Shown piece by piece: positions 1 through 8,342 of a stretch of DNA of 64,000 bases (the stretch's first letter is position 1; every line of letters starts with the position of its first letter). The notes under the pieces were generated by a model that saw only the letters and a list, made by a program, of their open reading frames with translations, had not been told where the DNA came from and made no database searches. The stretch is taken from positions 54,870 through 118,869 of the forward strand of contig DASUCV010000006.1 in the NCBI GenBank assembly GCA_036275915.1, written 5' to 3'. The stretch comes from Candidatus Polarisedimenticolaceae bacterium (lineage in GTDB: Bacteria > Acidobacteriota > Polarisedimenticolia > Polarisedimenticolales > DASRJG01). The position numbers were made by a program, and so were the translations under genes.

Positions 1-939
1 GGCACCGCCGACGCCGTGCGGCAGAACCTCGAGATCGTGCTCGAGTCGCGCGGCGACCTCGTGCTCATCCTCTCCGGCGACCACATGTACCGGATGGACT
101 ACCGCAGCATCCTCAAGGAGCACCTCGAGGCGAAGGCCGACGTCACGGTCGCCGCGCTGCCGTGCACCGAGGCCGAGATCGCGGGGTTCGGCGCGATGCG
201 CGTCGACGCCAGGGGCCGCATCGTCGAGTTCCGCGAGAAGCCGAAGGACGCGAAAGCCCGTGAGGGTCTCGAGCGCGAAGGCGGCGGCGACCACCCGTAC
301 CTCGCGTCGATGGGGATCTACCTCTTCGACAAGTCGTTCCTCGCGAAGTGCCTCGAGAGCCCGACGCGTCACGACTTCGGGCAGCACGTCCTCCCCGAGG
401 CGGTGAAGAACGGCAAGGTCCATGCGCACCTCTTCGACGGCTACTGGCGCGACATCGGGACGATCGGCGCCTTCTACGAGGCGCACATGGACCTCGTGAA
501 GCCCGACCCGCCGTTCTCGTTCCACGACGCCGACTGGCCGTTCTTCACGCACCCGCGCTACCTGCCAGGAAGCCGCCTCAACGGGGTGCGCATCAACCGC
601 TCGATCCTCTCGGACGGCACGACGCTCGAGGCGTGCACCGTCGAGGACTCGATCATCGGCGTGCGCACGACGATGAACCGCGCCACCGTCCGCCGCTCGC
701 TGATCATGGGCAGCGATCCGTACCCGCCCGACGGCCCGCCCGGATCTCCCGCGCTCGGCATCGGCGAGGGCTCGCTCATCCAGGGCGCCATCGTCGACAA
801 GAACGCTCGCATCGGCCGCCACGTGCGTATCGTCAACCGCGACGACGTGAAGGAAGCCGACGGCCCCGACTGGGCCATCCGCGAGGGGATCGTCGTCGTC
901 AAGAAGAACGCGGTGATCCCCGACGGGACGACGATTTAG
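1..939 (+). CDS. glgC: Glucose-1-phosphate adenylyltransferase, 5'-truncated by window edge
   Basis: This enzyme makes ADP-glucose from glucose-1-phosphate and ATP, the committed step of glycogen synthesis in the cytoplasm. The reading frame is open from base 1, where the codons read GTADAVRQNL, a conserved GlgC stretch. The first roughly 100 residues, including the GGxGxRL nucleotide loop, therefore lie outside the window. The visible 312 residues contain SGDHMYRMDY (about residues 26-35 of the fragment), the sugar-binding stretch GYWRDIGTIGAFYEAHMDL, and a C-terminal left-handed beta-helix of hexapeptide-like repeats. The stop codon overlaps the stop of the convergent downstream gene by two bases. 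The call is secure; only the start is missing. Confidence 0.93.
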   Translation, partial: GTADAVRQNLEIVLESRGDLVLILSGDHMYRMDYRSILKEHLEAKADVTVAALPCTEAEIAGFGAMRVDARGRIVEFREKPKDAKAREGLEREGGGDHPYLASMGIYLFDKSFLAKCLESPTRHDFGQHVLPEAVKNGKVHAHLFDGYWRDIGTIGAFYEAHMDLVKPDPPFSFHDADWPFFTHPRYLPGSRLNGVRINRSILSDGTTLEACTVEDSIIGVRTTMNRATVRRSLIMGSDPYPPDGPPGSPALGIGEGSLIQGAIVDKNARIGRHVRIVNRDDVKEADGPDWAIREGIVVVKKNAVIPDGTTI

Positions 940-2957
940 GATCTCTTCCGTATCGCCAGAGCCACGAAAATCGTCATGACGCTCATCACGAGCCCCGTGC
1001 GCCGCGCTGGCGTGTGGCGCGTGTAGTCGAGCACGACCTCGTGCGCGCCTTCCGTCAAGGCGAGGCGCATGTAGCCGACCTGCGTCGTCGCGATCGGCAC
1101 GAGCTTGCCGTCGACGCGCGCTTCCCAGCCGGGGAACATCTGCTCGCGGATGACGATGGAAGAACCCCCCGAAGGCGCCGACAGATGAAGCGCGATGTGG
1201 CCGGGCTCGCGCGTGAACGCGCCGGCGTCGATCTCACGTCCTTCGCGCTCGAAGGCCGCGTACGGCGCGGGCTCGAGCACGGCGGCGTGGTCGTGATTGG
1301 GGAAGAAGAAGCGCGAGACGCCGAGTGCGGCCCAGTCGTTCGCGCTGTCGGCGGCGAGGCAGGCTCGATAGAGAGGCGGCGTCATCCACTCAGGGTAAGA
1401 GACCCAGAAGAGCGCGACGGGAGTCGTCGTGTCGTCGGGCGGCAGGGTGAGATCGCCGACGCGCATGAGGCCGGACGCGCCGGACCAATCTTGCGGGACC
1501 GGGCGCATGACCGTGTCGAACGGCTCCGTTCCGTTGCTCTTCGGGTCGCGCACCCAGTGCGTGATGCCGTGATAAGGCGGTATCCAGCCGGCGGCGCCGG
1601 TGTAGGGCGCGCCGTCGAAGACGAGGAGCGCAGGGAGGAGAAGCACGGGAAGCGCTCGTGTCCACCGCGGCTTCGTCTCGACGAGCGCCGACACGCCGAG
1701 CCCGACCGCGTAGCATGCGAGGATCGTCCCCGCGGTCAGGAACCGCCACGGGAACTGGATCTTGTGGATCATCGGCAGATGCGTCATCGCGATCGCGGCG
1801 GGCGCGCTCGAGAAGACCAGCCCCGCGAGAGCGCCGGCGGCCGGCGCCCACGTCGCACGCGACCGTGACCACCACGGTGACGTGAGCGCCGCTCCGAACA
1901 GCACGAGGCCGATGTAGAACGGCATCTGCTGTCCTTCGGCGCCGGCCGCCCGGTCGCTCGCCTTGAGCGACGACCGCAGCGTGTCCCACTCGCGCCGCAC
2001 GAGCAGGTCGCGCGCTCCGACGCCGTGCTCGTCATAGATGAAGTAACGGTGCGTCTCGGTCTGCATCGAGAGGCTGGTGTCCTTCCCCTCGACGATGCAG
2101 GGGACGAGCCACACGGCGACGAGGCCGATCGCGATCGCTCCGGGCACCGCGAGTCCGGCGAATCGCTTCATCACCGGCGCTTCCGTCCCGGCGAGCTCCT
2201 GTACGACGATCGCGGGAACGAGAGCGATCCCGAGGCAGAACAGCGTGATGAGGTGCGTCGGCACGAGGAGCGCGAGCCCGGCTCCAAATGCCCAGGCGGC
2301 GCCTCGCGACGGACGCTTCGCGAGCGACAGCACCGCCGCCGCGACGATGGGCGCGAACGCGAGCGCCGTGCATTCGCCGACCGCGCCGCGGAAATTGACG
2401 ACGGTCAATCGCCACGGCGAGAACGCCATCGCGACGGCCGCGACCGACGCACCGCGCCATCCGGCGCCGAGGAGGCGCGCGCCGAGGAGCACCGCGACGA
2501 CCGCGAGCACGTCGGACTGCACCATCGCCTCTTTCCAGAGCGCGACGGGCGCCGCATGCGCGAGAACCCCGGGAAGGACCGAGAGGAAGCTGACGGGTCC
2601 GTAGAACTGGAGGAGCGGCATCCCCGCGCCGAGGTCGGGGATCCACATCGGCATCCAGTGCCCGGCCTGCGCGGCGCGCGCGTACGCCCAGAACCCCCAC
2701 ACGTGAAGATCGTCGTGGACCTGCGGCAGCCCCGGCCGGAGGAGCACGTGTGCGGCCGCGAGCCCCGTGACGAGCGCCACCCCCATCGCCGCGGCGCGTT
2801 CCTGCGGGACCGCGAGCGCGACCGAGGCGACGACCGCGGCCGCGACGAGCACCCACACGGAGGGCGCGATGTGGACCGAGAGCGTCGTCGTCGCGACGGC
2901 GAGAGCCACCGCCACCGCGAGGACGATTCCGAGACGCGCGTCGTTCGGTAGGCGCAC
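936..2957 (-). CDS. Large polytopic membrane protein, PTPS-related/YfhO-like
   Basis: This is an integral membrane protein of about 673 residues whose substrate I cannot name. The N-terminal two thirds consist of about twelve hydrophobic segments. A conserved-looking loop near residue 100, GAGMPLLQFYGPVSF, resembles the membrane family annotated as 6-pyruvoyl-tetrahydropterin-synthase-related, whose members look like GT-C glycosyltransferases. A soluble part of about 150 residues follows, then one last membrane helix and a basic tail. I chose the GTG at 2957 because it directly precedes the first membrane helix, has GGAGG 13 bases upstream, and does not run into the divergent oxidoreductase at 2980. 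An ATG at 3062 is possible but would read through that gene's start. A role in glycan or lipid assembly is inference. Confidence 0.6.
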   Translation of the reverse strand: MRLPNDARLGIVLAVAVALAVATTTLSVHIAPSVWVLVAAAVVASVALAVPQERAAAMGVALVTGLAAAHVLLRPGLPQVHDDLHVWGFWAYARAAQAGHWMPMWIPDLGAGMPLLQFYGPVSFLSVLPGVLAHAAPVALWKEAMVQSDVLAVVAVLLGARLLGAGWRGASVAAVAMAFSPWRLTVVNFRGAVGECTALAFAPIVAAAVLSLAKRPSRGAAWAFGAGLALLVPTHLITLFCLGIALVPAIVVQELAGTEAPVMKRFAGLAVPGAIAIGLVAVWLVPCIVEGKDTSLSMQTETHRYFIYDEHGVGARDLLVRREWDTLRSSLKASDRAAGAEGQQMPFYIGLVLFGAALTSPWWSRSRATWAPAAGALAGLVFSSAPAAIAMTHLPMIHKIQFPWRFLTAGTILACYAVGLGVSALVETKPRWTRALPVLLLPALLVFDGAPYTGAAGWIPPYHGITHWVRDPKSNGTEPFDTVMRPVPQDWSGASGLMRVGDLTLPPDDTTTPVALFWVSYPEWMTPPLYRACLAADSANDWAALGVSRFFFPNHDHAAVLEPAPYAAFEREGREIDAGAFTREPGHIALHLSAPSGGSSIVIREQMFPGWEARVDGKLVPIATTQVGYMRLALTEGAHEVVLDYTRHTPARRTGLVMSVMTIFVALAIRKRS

Positions 2958-2979
2958 GCGCGGATGATATCCTCCGTGG

Positions 2980-4902
2980 ATGCGGGTCCGTACGACGTGC
3001 AACCGCGATTGTCCCGATGCCTGCGGGATCGTGGCAACGGTCGACGCCGGGCGGATCGTCAAGATCCAGGGCGATCCCGACCATCCGGTGACGCGCGGTT
3101 TCCTCTGCTACCGGACGAGCCGTTTTCTCGAGCGGCAGTACGATCCGGACCGCCTCACGACCCCGCTCATCCGGCGCGGCGACGGGCTACGGCCCGCCTC
3201 GTGGGACGACGCGCTCGACCTCATCGCGGAGACGATGCTCCGGATCAAGGCCGAGTCGGGCGGGGAGGCGATCCTCCACTACCGGAGCGGCGGCAGTCTG
3301 GGCATGATGAAGGCGATAGGCGACGCCTTCTTCCAGGCGTTCGGGCCGTGCTCGGCGAAGGACGGCGACATCTGCTCGGGGGCGGGGGACGATGCCCAAC
3401 TCACCGACTTCGGCGACGAGGACAGCAACGACCTCTTCGATCTCCTCAACGCGAAGACGATCGTGCTCTGGGGGAAGAACCCCTACATCAGCAACCTTCA
3501 CATCCTTCCCGTGCTCGAGGAGGCGAAGGCCAACGGCGCGCGGATCGTGACGATCGATCCGGTGCGGCACCGAGGCGCCGATCTGGCCGAGATGTTCCTG
3601 CAGCCGCGCCCGGGCGGCGACATCGCGCTCGCGCTCGGCATCGCGCGGCGTCTGTTCGAGACCGGCCGCACCGATCCCGGCGCCGCGTCGTACTGCGACC
3701 ATTTCGACGACTTCCGCGCGACCGCGGAGTCGAAGACGATCGAGGCGTGGGCGGCGCTCGCCGACGTGCGACCGCAGGAGATCGTGCAGCTCGCCGATCT
3801 CTACGCCAATGGACCGTCCGCGATCCTCGTCGGCTGGGGGATGCAGCGGCGCACGAATGGCTCCGCGACGGTGCGCCTGCTCGACGCGCTCGCCGCGGTC
3901 AGCGGGAACATCGGCGTGCCGGGCGGCGGCGTCTCGTTCTACTTCAAGCGCCGCGGGGCGTTCGACACGTCGCTCGGCCTCGGGCTCGGCGAGCCGCCAC
4001 GGCGGATCATGGAGCCGACGCTCGGCCGGAGCCTCCTCGAGGCGTCGGATCCTCCCGTGAGGATGGTGTGGGTCACCGCGGGCAACCCCGTGGCGATGCT
4101 TCCGGACTCCAAAGCCGTCGCGCACGCGCTCGAGACGCGCGAGATGACCGTCGTCGTCGACTCGTTCCTCACCGACACGGCGCGCACCGCGCGCGTCGTC
4201 TTGCCGACGACGACGATGCTCGAGGACGACGACCTCGTCGGCGCCTACGGCCATCACTTCCTCGGAGAGCTGCGCCCCGTCGTCCCGCCGCCCGACGGCG
4301 TGCGGACCGACTACGAGATCCTGGTCGCGCTCGCCGAGCGCGTCGGACTGTCCGAGACATTCTCGGGGAGCGTCGAGAGCTGGAAGCGGCGCCTGTTGGC
4401 GCCGGTCGCCGACAAGGGCGTGTCGCTCGAGGCCCTGAGAGCCGGCTACGTGAAGAATCCGATCGCGCCGAAGATCCTCTTCGCCGACCGTCGATTCAAG
4501 ACCGCGAGCGGCCGCGTCAACCTCATCCACGACGTCGATCCCGAGCCCGCGCGGCCGACGAGTGACCGGCCGCTCCTCCTCATGGCGTGCTCCACGGAGA
4601 AGGCGCAGTCGTCGCAGTGGGCGCACCCGCGCAAACAGGCCGGCCCCGCGACCGCGACCGTGCATCCTGCCGTCGCGAACGGATTCATTGACGGCGAGAC
4701 GGTGCGCCTCGAGTCGGCGATGGGCTCTCTCGAGGTCACGCTGAAGTTCGACGACCGTCAGCGAAAGGACGTCGTCCTCATGGCGAAGGGCGGCTGGCTG
4801 CACACCGGCCGGTGCGCGAACGCGATCATTCCCGCGGCCACGACCGACGCGGGCGGCGGCGCGGTCTACTACGACACACCGGTCCGCTTGGTCGCGAGGT
4901 AA
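2980..4902 (+). CDS. Molybdopterin-dependent oxidoreductase with N-terminal 4Fe-4S site
   Basis: This 640-residue catalytic subunit belongs to the DMSO reductase superfamily. Cys7, Cys11, Cys15 and Cys43 form the usual N-terminal iron-sulfur ligand set (CNRDCPDAC, then GFLC). GDICSGAG near residue 130 is the segment that carries the metal ligand in this superfamily; here Ser follows Cys. The C-terminal cofactor-binding domain begins near residue 530. There is no Tat signal, so the enzyme should be cytoplasmic. No electron-transfer or membrane-anchor subunit lies beside it, which leaves the substrate open; formate dehydrogenase-like, thiosulfate/polysulfide reductase-like or acetylene-hydratase-like activities all fit. 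moaA at 61.5 kb in the same window shows that molybdenum cofactor is made. yajQ follows after two bases, so the two are probably co-transcribed. Confidence 0.82.
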   Translation: MRVRTTCNRDCPDACGIVATVDAGRIVKIQGDPDHPVTRGFLCYRTSRFLERQYDPDRLTTPLIRRGDGLRPASWDDALDLIAETMLRIKAESGGEAILHYRSGGSLGMMKAIGDAFFQAFGPCSAKDGDICSGAGDDAQLTDFGDEDSNDLFDLLNAKTIVLWGKNPYISNLHILPVLEEAKANGARIVTIDPVRHRGADLAEMFLQPRPGGDIALALGIARRLFETGRTDPGAASYCDHFDDFRATAESKTIEAWAALADVRPQEIVQLADLYANGPSAILVGWGMQRRTNGSATVRLLDALAAVSGNIGVPGGGVSFYFKRRGAFDTSLGLGLGEPPRRIMEPTLGRSLLEASDPPVRMVWVTAGNPVAMLPDSKAVAHALETREMTVVVDSFLTDTARTARVVLPTTTMLEDDDLVGAYGHHFLGELRPVVPPPDGVRTDYEILVALAERVGLSETFSGSVESWKRRLLAPVADKGVSLEALRAGYVKNPIAPKILFADRRFKTASGRVNLIHDVDPEPARPTSDRPLLLMACSTEKAQSSQWAHPRKQAGPATATVHPAVANGFIDGETVRLESAMGSLEVTLKFDDRQRKDVVLMAKGGWLHTGRCANAIIPAATTDAGGGAVYYDTPVRLVAR

Positions 4903-4904
4903 CG

Positions 4905-5408
4905 ATGGCAGGACAGCAGAGCTTCGACATCACGACCGGCTGCGACCTCCAGGAGGTCGACAACGCGGTCAACCAGGCGCTCAAGGAGATCACGCAGCGC
5001 TTCGACTTCAAGGGGATCAAGGCCGGCATCGACCTGATGAAGGCCGAGAACAAGATCGTCCTCACCGGCCCCGACGATTTCAAGATCAAGGCGATCTGGG
5101 ACGTCCTCCAGGGCAAGCTCGTCAAGCGCAAGGTCCCGCTGCGCAACTTGAAGGCCGGCGACATCCAGCCCGCCGGCGGCGGCACCGCGCGCCAGGAGAT
5201 CTCGCTCCAGCAAGGTATCCCGATCGATACCGCACGCGAGATCGTGAAGTACCTCAAGGACCAGAAGCTGAAGAAGGTGCAGGCCGCGATCCAGGCCGAC
5301 CAGGTGCGCGTCTCGTCGCCGTCGCGCGACGACCTCCAGCATGCGATGGGATTGCTCCGCCAGAAGGATTTCGGCGTCGAGCTGCAGTTCGGGAATTACC
5401 GGCAGTAG
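4905..5408 (+). CDS. yajQ: YajQ-family nucleotide-binding protein
   Basis: This 167-residue protein belongs to the YajQ (UPF0234) family. Members are small double ferredoxin-fold proteins, and some bind cyclic di-GMP and act as effectors. The sequence matches the family from end to end: SFDITTGCDLQEVDNAVNQ at the start, RFDFKG near residue 40, GIPIDTAREIVKYLKD in the second half, and a C-terminal DFGVELQFGNYR. Family members are about 163 residues, so length is normal. The ATG at 4905 lies two bases after the oxidoreductase stop. A longer open frame from 4812 exists but the added residues have no family match. No cyclic di-GMP enzyme is adjacent, so a signalling role here is not supported by context. 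Confidence 0.92.
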   Translation: MAGQQSFDITTGCDLQEVDNAVNQALKEITQRFDFKGIKAGIDLMKAENKIVLTGPDDFKIKAIWDVLQGKLVKRKVPLRNLKAGDIQPAGGGTARQEISLQQGIPIDTAREIVKYLKDQKLKKVQAAIQADQVRVSSPSRDDLQHAMGLLRQKDFGVELQFGNYRQ

Positions 5409-5409
5409 C

Positions 5410-6588
5410 TCAGTCGGCTCGCTTCTTCAGCAATGTCGCCCGCGTCACCGCCCGCTCGCCCAGCTTCTCGCGCACCGCGTCCTGCGCCTCGGCCATCTTG
5501 CGCGCGCGGTCGGTAGCCGGGTCCGAGAAGAGATGCGTCGGTACTGACGACGCGGTCACGAGCCCGCTCATGCCGACGCCGATGAGACGCACACCGTGTC
5601 CCGCGAGGTCGATCTTCTCGGCGAACATCGCACGCGCCGCCTCGACGATCGGCTCGGCGAGGTCGGTCGGCGCGCTGAGGGTCGTCGCGCGCGTCCACGT
5701 CGTGAAGTCGCCGGTGCGGATCTTGAGATTGACGGTCCGGCCTTTGAGGCCGGACGAGCGCAGCGAGCGGGCGACTCCTTCCGATCTCGCCAGGAGCGCG
5801 CGGTCGATGTCCCGCGGGTCGCGCAGGTCCTCAGAGTAAGTTCGCTCCTCGGAGATCGATTTCGACTCGGGGTCCGCGTGGACGCGGCGATCATCTTCCC
5901 CCTGAGCGAGCGCCGCGACGTGACGCGCGAGGCCGTCGCCGACGAGCGAGGCAAGGGCCGGGATCGAGATCTTCGCGACGTCGCCGACGGTGTAGATTCC
6001 GGCGCGCTCGAACCTCTCGGCCGATTTCGGGCCGACGCCCCAGAGGCGTCCGACCGGGAGCGGCCAGAGTCGCTTCGGCACGTCCTCCAGCGGGAAAACG
6101 ACGAGACCGTCCGGCTTCTCGAGGTCCGACGCGAGCTTTGCCAGGAACTTGTTCGGTGCGACGCCGACGGACGCGGTGAGCCGCTGCTCGCGCTTGATGC
6201 GGTCCTTGAGGCGACGCGCGACCAGGCGCCCCGCTTCGAGATCCGCCGCCCAACCGGTCAGGTCGAGGAACGCCTCGTCGATCGAGAGCGGTTCCACGAC
6301 CGGCGCCTCGGCGTCCATGATGCGGCGGATCGCGCGCGAGACCTCGACGTAAAGCTCCATGCGCGGAGGCAGCCAGACCGCGTTGGGACAGAGGCGGGCG
6401 GCGGTGACGGACGGCATCGCCGAGCGCACGCCGTCGACGCGCGCCTCGTACGAGCACGTCGCGACGACGCCGCGCTTTCCGTCGTGGCCGATGATGAGCG
6501 GCTTGCCGGCGAGCGAGGCGTCTTCCCGGATCTCGACCGCCGCGTAGAACGCGTCCATGTCGAGGTGGAGGACGACGCGGCCGGCCAT
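5410..6588 (-). CDS. dinB: DNA polymerase IV (Y-family translesion polymerase)
   Basis: This 392-residue Y-family polymerase would carry out error-prone bypass of DNA lesions. The catalytic motifs are intact: HLDMDAFYAAVE at residues 8-19 supplies the first metal-binding aspartate, and SIDEAFLD at 102-109 supplies the second acidic pair. GVGPKSAERFERAGI is the helix-hairpin-helix of the thumb. The little-finger domain follows (DRALLARSEGVARSL, then GRTVNLKIRTGDFTTWTRA). I do not see a clear QLxLF-type clamp-binding peptide at the C terminus, which ends in basic residues. It is the last gene of a minus-strand run, three bases after the hydrolase gene. No LexA-like box is evident. Confidence 0.93.
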   Translation of the reverse strand: MAGRVVLHLDMDAFYAAVEIREDASLAGKPLIIGHDGKRGVVATCSYEARVDGVRSAMPSVTAARLCPNAVWLPPRMELYVEVSRAIRRIMDAEAPVVEPLSIDEAFLDLTGWAADLEAGRLVARRLKDRIKREQRLTASVGVAPNKFLAKLASDLEKPDGLVVFPLEDVPKRLWPLPVGRLWGVGPKSAERFERAGIYTVGDVAKISIPALASLVGDGLARHVAALAQGEDDRRVHADPESKSISEERTYSEDLRDPRDIDRALLARSEGVARSLRSSGLKGRTVNLKIRTGDFTTWTRATTLSAPTDLAEPIVEAARAMFAEKIDLAGHGVRLIGVGMSGLVTASSVPTHLFSDPATDRARKMAEAQDAVREKLGERAVTRATLLKKRAD

Positions 6589-6591
6589 GGC

Positions 6592-7368
6592 CTACATGGT
6601 AGCGAGAAGCTCGGCGATCGCGCGCGGCCGCTCGAGCACCGTCAGGTGCGCGGCGCCCTCGAGCAGGTGGAACTTCGCGCCTGGGATCGTCTCGGCGATC
6701 TTTCGCGTCTTCTCCGGCGGGATCAAGCTGTCGCCGCTGCCGGCGACGACGAGAGTCGGCGCGGCGATCGACGGAAGGAGCGGCGTCCGATCGGGACGCG
6801 CCGCGAGCGCCATGAGCGTCGGCGGAAGACCGGCGTCGCCGACTCTCTCGAACATCACCGTCAACTGTCGACTGTTGACTGTGAACCTCTCGTCTTCGGT
6901 ATTCAGGAAGGTGCCCATCATCCCGTCGAGGTAGGCGTGCCACCCCCGGCGTTCGACCGTCGCGATGGCGGCGGCGCGCTTGGATCGGCCGGTGTCGTCG
7001 TCGGGCTCGGCGGTCGTGCCGATGAACGCGTAGGCGCGGGCGAGGCCAGGATGGGCCGCCGCGAGGGCGAGCGCAACGTAGCCGCCCATCGAGATGCCGG
7101 CGACCAGCGGCCGCTCGATCGGGAGCGCGAGGATCGCGTTCGCGACGTCCTCGGCCCACAAAGCGACCGAAGGCGTGCGCCAGCCGAGCGTCGAGGCGCC
7201 GTGGCCGCGGAGGTCGGGGACGACGAGGCCGCGGTTCGGCGGAAGCGCCTTGATGACGTCGTCCCACATCGACCCGTCGCAGCCGAGGGCGTGGAGGAGG
7301 ACGAGAGGATCCTTCCCGTCACGGAACAGGCAGGCGACCTGCGCGCCGTCGGCGGTGGAGAAGATCAC
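6592..7368 (-). CDS. Alpha/beta hydrolase carrying an in-frame repeat insertion
   Basis: This 258-residue alpha/beta-hydrolase resembles the 3-oxoadipate enol-lactonase/esterase group. It shows the oxyanion region LLHALGCDGSMW near residue 25, the nucleophile elbow GISMGGY near residue 94, and the end segment with Asp (GSGDSLIPP) and His (EGAAHLT). The cap region contains RFTVNSRQLTVMF at about residues 160-172, which is encoded by a short sequence repeat (6860-6886) that also occurs between two genes at 38.6 kb. The reading frame is preserved, so the insertion is tolerated. The start codon overlaps the stop of the upstream oxidoreductase (ATGA), indicating translational coupling. The substrate cannot be told from sequence. 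Confidence 0.82.
   Translation of the reverse strand: MIFSTADGAQVACLFRDGKDPLVLLHALGCDGSMWDDVIKALPPNRGLVVPDLRGHGASTLGWRTPSVALWAEDVANAILALPIERPLVAGISMGGYVALALAAAHPGLARAYAFIGTTAEPDDDTGRSKRAAAIATVERRGWHAYLDGMMGTFLNTEDERFTVNSRQLTVMFERVGDAGLPPTLMALAARPDRTPLLPSIAAPTLVVAGSGDSLIPPEKTRKIAETIPGAKFHLLEGAAHLTVLERPRAIAELLATM
6860..6886. repeat. Short near-palindromic repeat inside a coding region
   Basis: The sequence reads GTCAACTGTCGACTGTTGAC followed by TGTGAAC. The first 20 bases are a near-palindrome around GTCGAC, broken only by two T/T mismatches. Nineteen bases (ACTGTCGACTGTTGACTGT) recur, in reverse complement, in the intergenic repeat at 38642-38669. Here the copy is in frame inside the hydrolase gene. 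Confidence 0.6.
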
Positions 7369-8294
7369 AGCGCGAGCACCAGCTTCCCTCGGACGTGGCC
7401 CTGACGGCTTTCGTGCTGCGCCTTCGCGGCCTCGTCGAGGCGGAAGATCGTCTGCACGTGCGGCCTCAGGGTCTTGCGCTGCGCGTGGGCGGCGAGGATC
7501 TCCAGCTCGTCTCCCGAAGGGCGAGAGTTCAGACGCTCGAAGCGGATGCCGTTCGCCGCGGCGGTCGCACCCGCGACGCTCACGACGATGCCTCCGGGCT
7601 TGACGGCATGGAGCGCGCGCTCGAGCGCAGCGCCGCCGATGGCGTCGATCACGGCGTCGGCGCCGCCGTCGAAGCGAGCGTTCACCGACGCGACGAGATC
7701 GTCGCGGTCGTGATCGATTCCGGCCTCCGCGCCCTGGCTCATGACGAACTCCTGGTTCTTAGGGCCCGTCGTCGCGAGCGTGCGCGCGCCGGCGACCCGC
7801 GCGAGCTGCAGGGCGAAGTGACCGACGCCGCCCGAGCCGTTGAGGATGAGCAGCTTCGTGTCCTTCCTGACGCCCGCCTTCGCCAGCGCTTGCATCGCGG
7901 TGAGCGCGGCGCAGGGGACCGCGGCCGCCTCCTCGAAGAGCAGGTTGGGCGGCATCGCCGCGGCGTCGGCCTCCGGGACGACGACCAGCTCGGCGTAGGT
8001 GCCCCACTGGACGAACGGCTTGCGTGCGTAGGCGAAGACGCGCTCACCGCGACGGAAGCGATGGCACCCTTCTCCCAAGTCCTCGACGACGCCTGCCACG
8101 TCCCAACCGGGAATGAGCGGGAAGGCGTGGGGGAGCGACGCGAGGCCGCCCTCGCGCATCTTCCAGTCGACCGGATTCACGCCCGCGGCGACGGTGCGAA
8201 TGAGGATCTCGCCCCGCGCAGCCTTGGGATCGGGCATCTCCATGACGGCGAGCTTCTCCGGCCCGCCGAACGCTCGAATCGCGACCGCCTTCAC
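7365..8294 (-). CDS. NADP-dependent zinc-less alcohol dehydrogenase/quinone oxidoreductase family
   Basis: This 309-residue medium-chain dehydrogenase resembles the zinc-independent quinone oxidoreductase branch. It has a GroES-like N-terminal domain (GVNPVDWKMREGGL, then FPLIPGWDVAGVVEDLG) and a Rossmann domain with NGSGGVGHFALQLARVAGA near residue 150. The zinc-binding cysteines of true alcohol dehydrogenases are absent. The start is the GTG at 8294, preceded by a G-rich stretch (GGGGGGAC) and, 24 bases away, a TATAAT hexamer on the minus strand. It heads a three-gene minus-strand unit with the hydrolase and dinB, coupled by an ATGA overlap to the hydrolase. The electron acceptor is unknown. 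Confidence 0.84.
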   Translation of the reverse strand: MKAVAIRAFGGPEKLAVMEMPDPKAARGEILIRTVAAGVNPVDWKMREGGLASLPHAFPLIPGWDVAGVVEDLGEGCHRFRRGERVFAYARKPFVQWGTYAELVVVPEADAAAMPPNLLFEEAAAVPCAALTAMQALAKAGVRKDTKLLILNGSGGVGHFALQLARVAGARTLATTGPKNQEFVMSQGAEAGIDHDRDDLVASVNARFDGGADAVIDAIGGAALERALHAVKPGGIVVSVAGATAAANGIRFERLNSRPSGDELEILAAHAQRKTLRPHVQTIFRLDEAAKAQHESRQGHVRGKLVLAL

Positions 8295-8317
8295 ATGTCC
8301 CCCCGGGACGGCTCGTT

Positions 8318-8323
8318 ATTATA
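8318..8323 (-). promoter_or_regulatory. Possible -10 hexamer (TATAAT) for the minus-strand oxidoreductase unit
   Basis: Reading the minus strand, TATAAT stands 24 bases before the GTG start at 8294. Exact TATAAT is rare in such GC-rich sequence. I do not see a convincing -35 element, so this is a suggestion only. Confidence 0.35.
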
Positions 8324-8342
8324 GGCAGCCGCGGAGGGCACC

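Noticed and set aside
3187..4803. 538-codon minus-strand frame opposite the molybdopterin oxidoreductase
   Set aside because: Shadow of a gene with intact cofactor motifs; Arg-rich with no recognisable fold.
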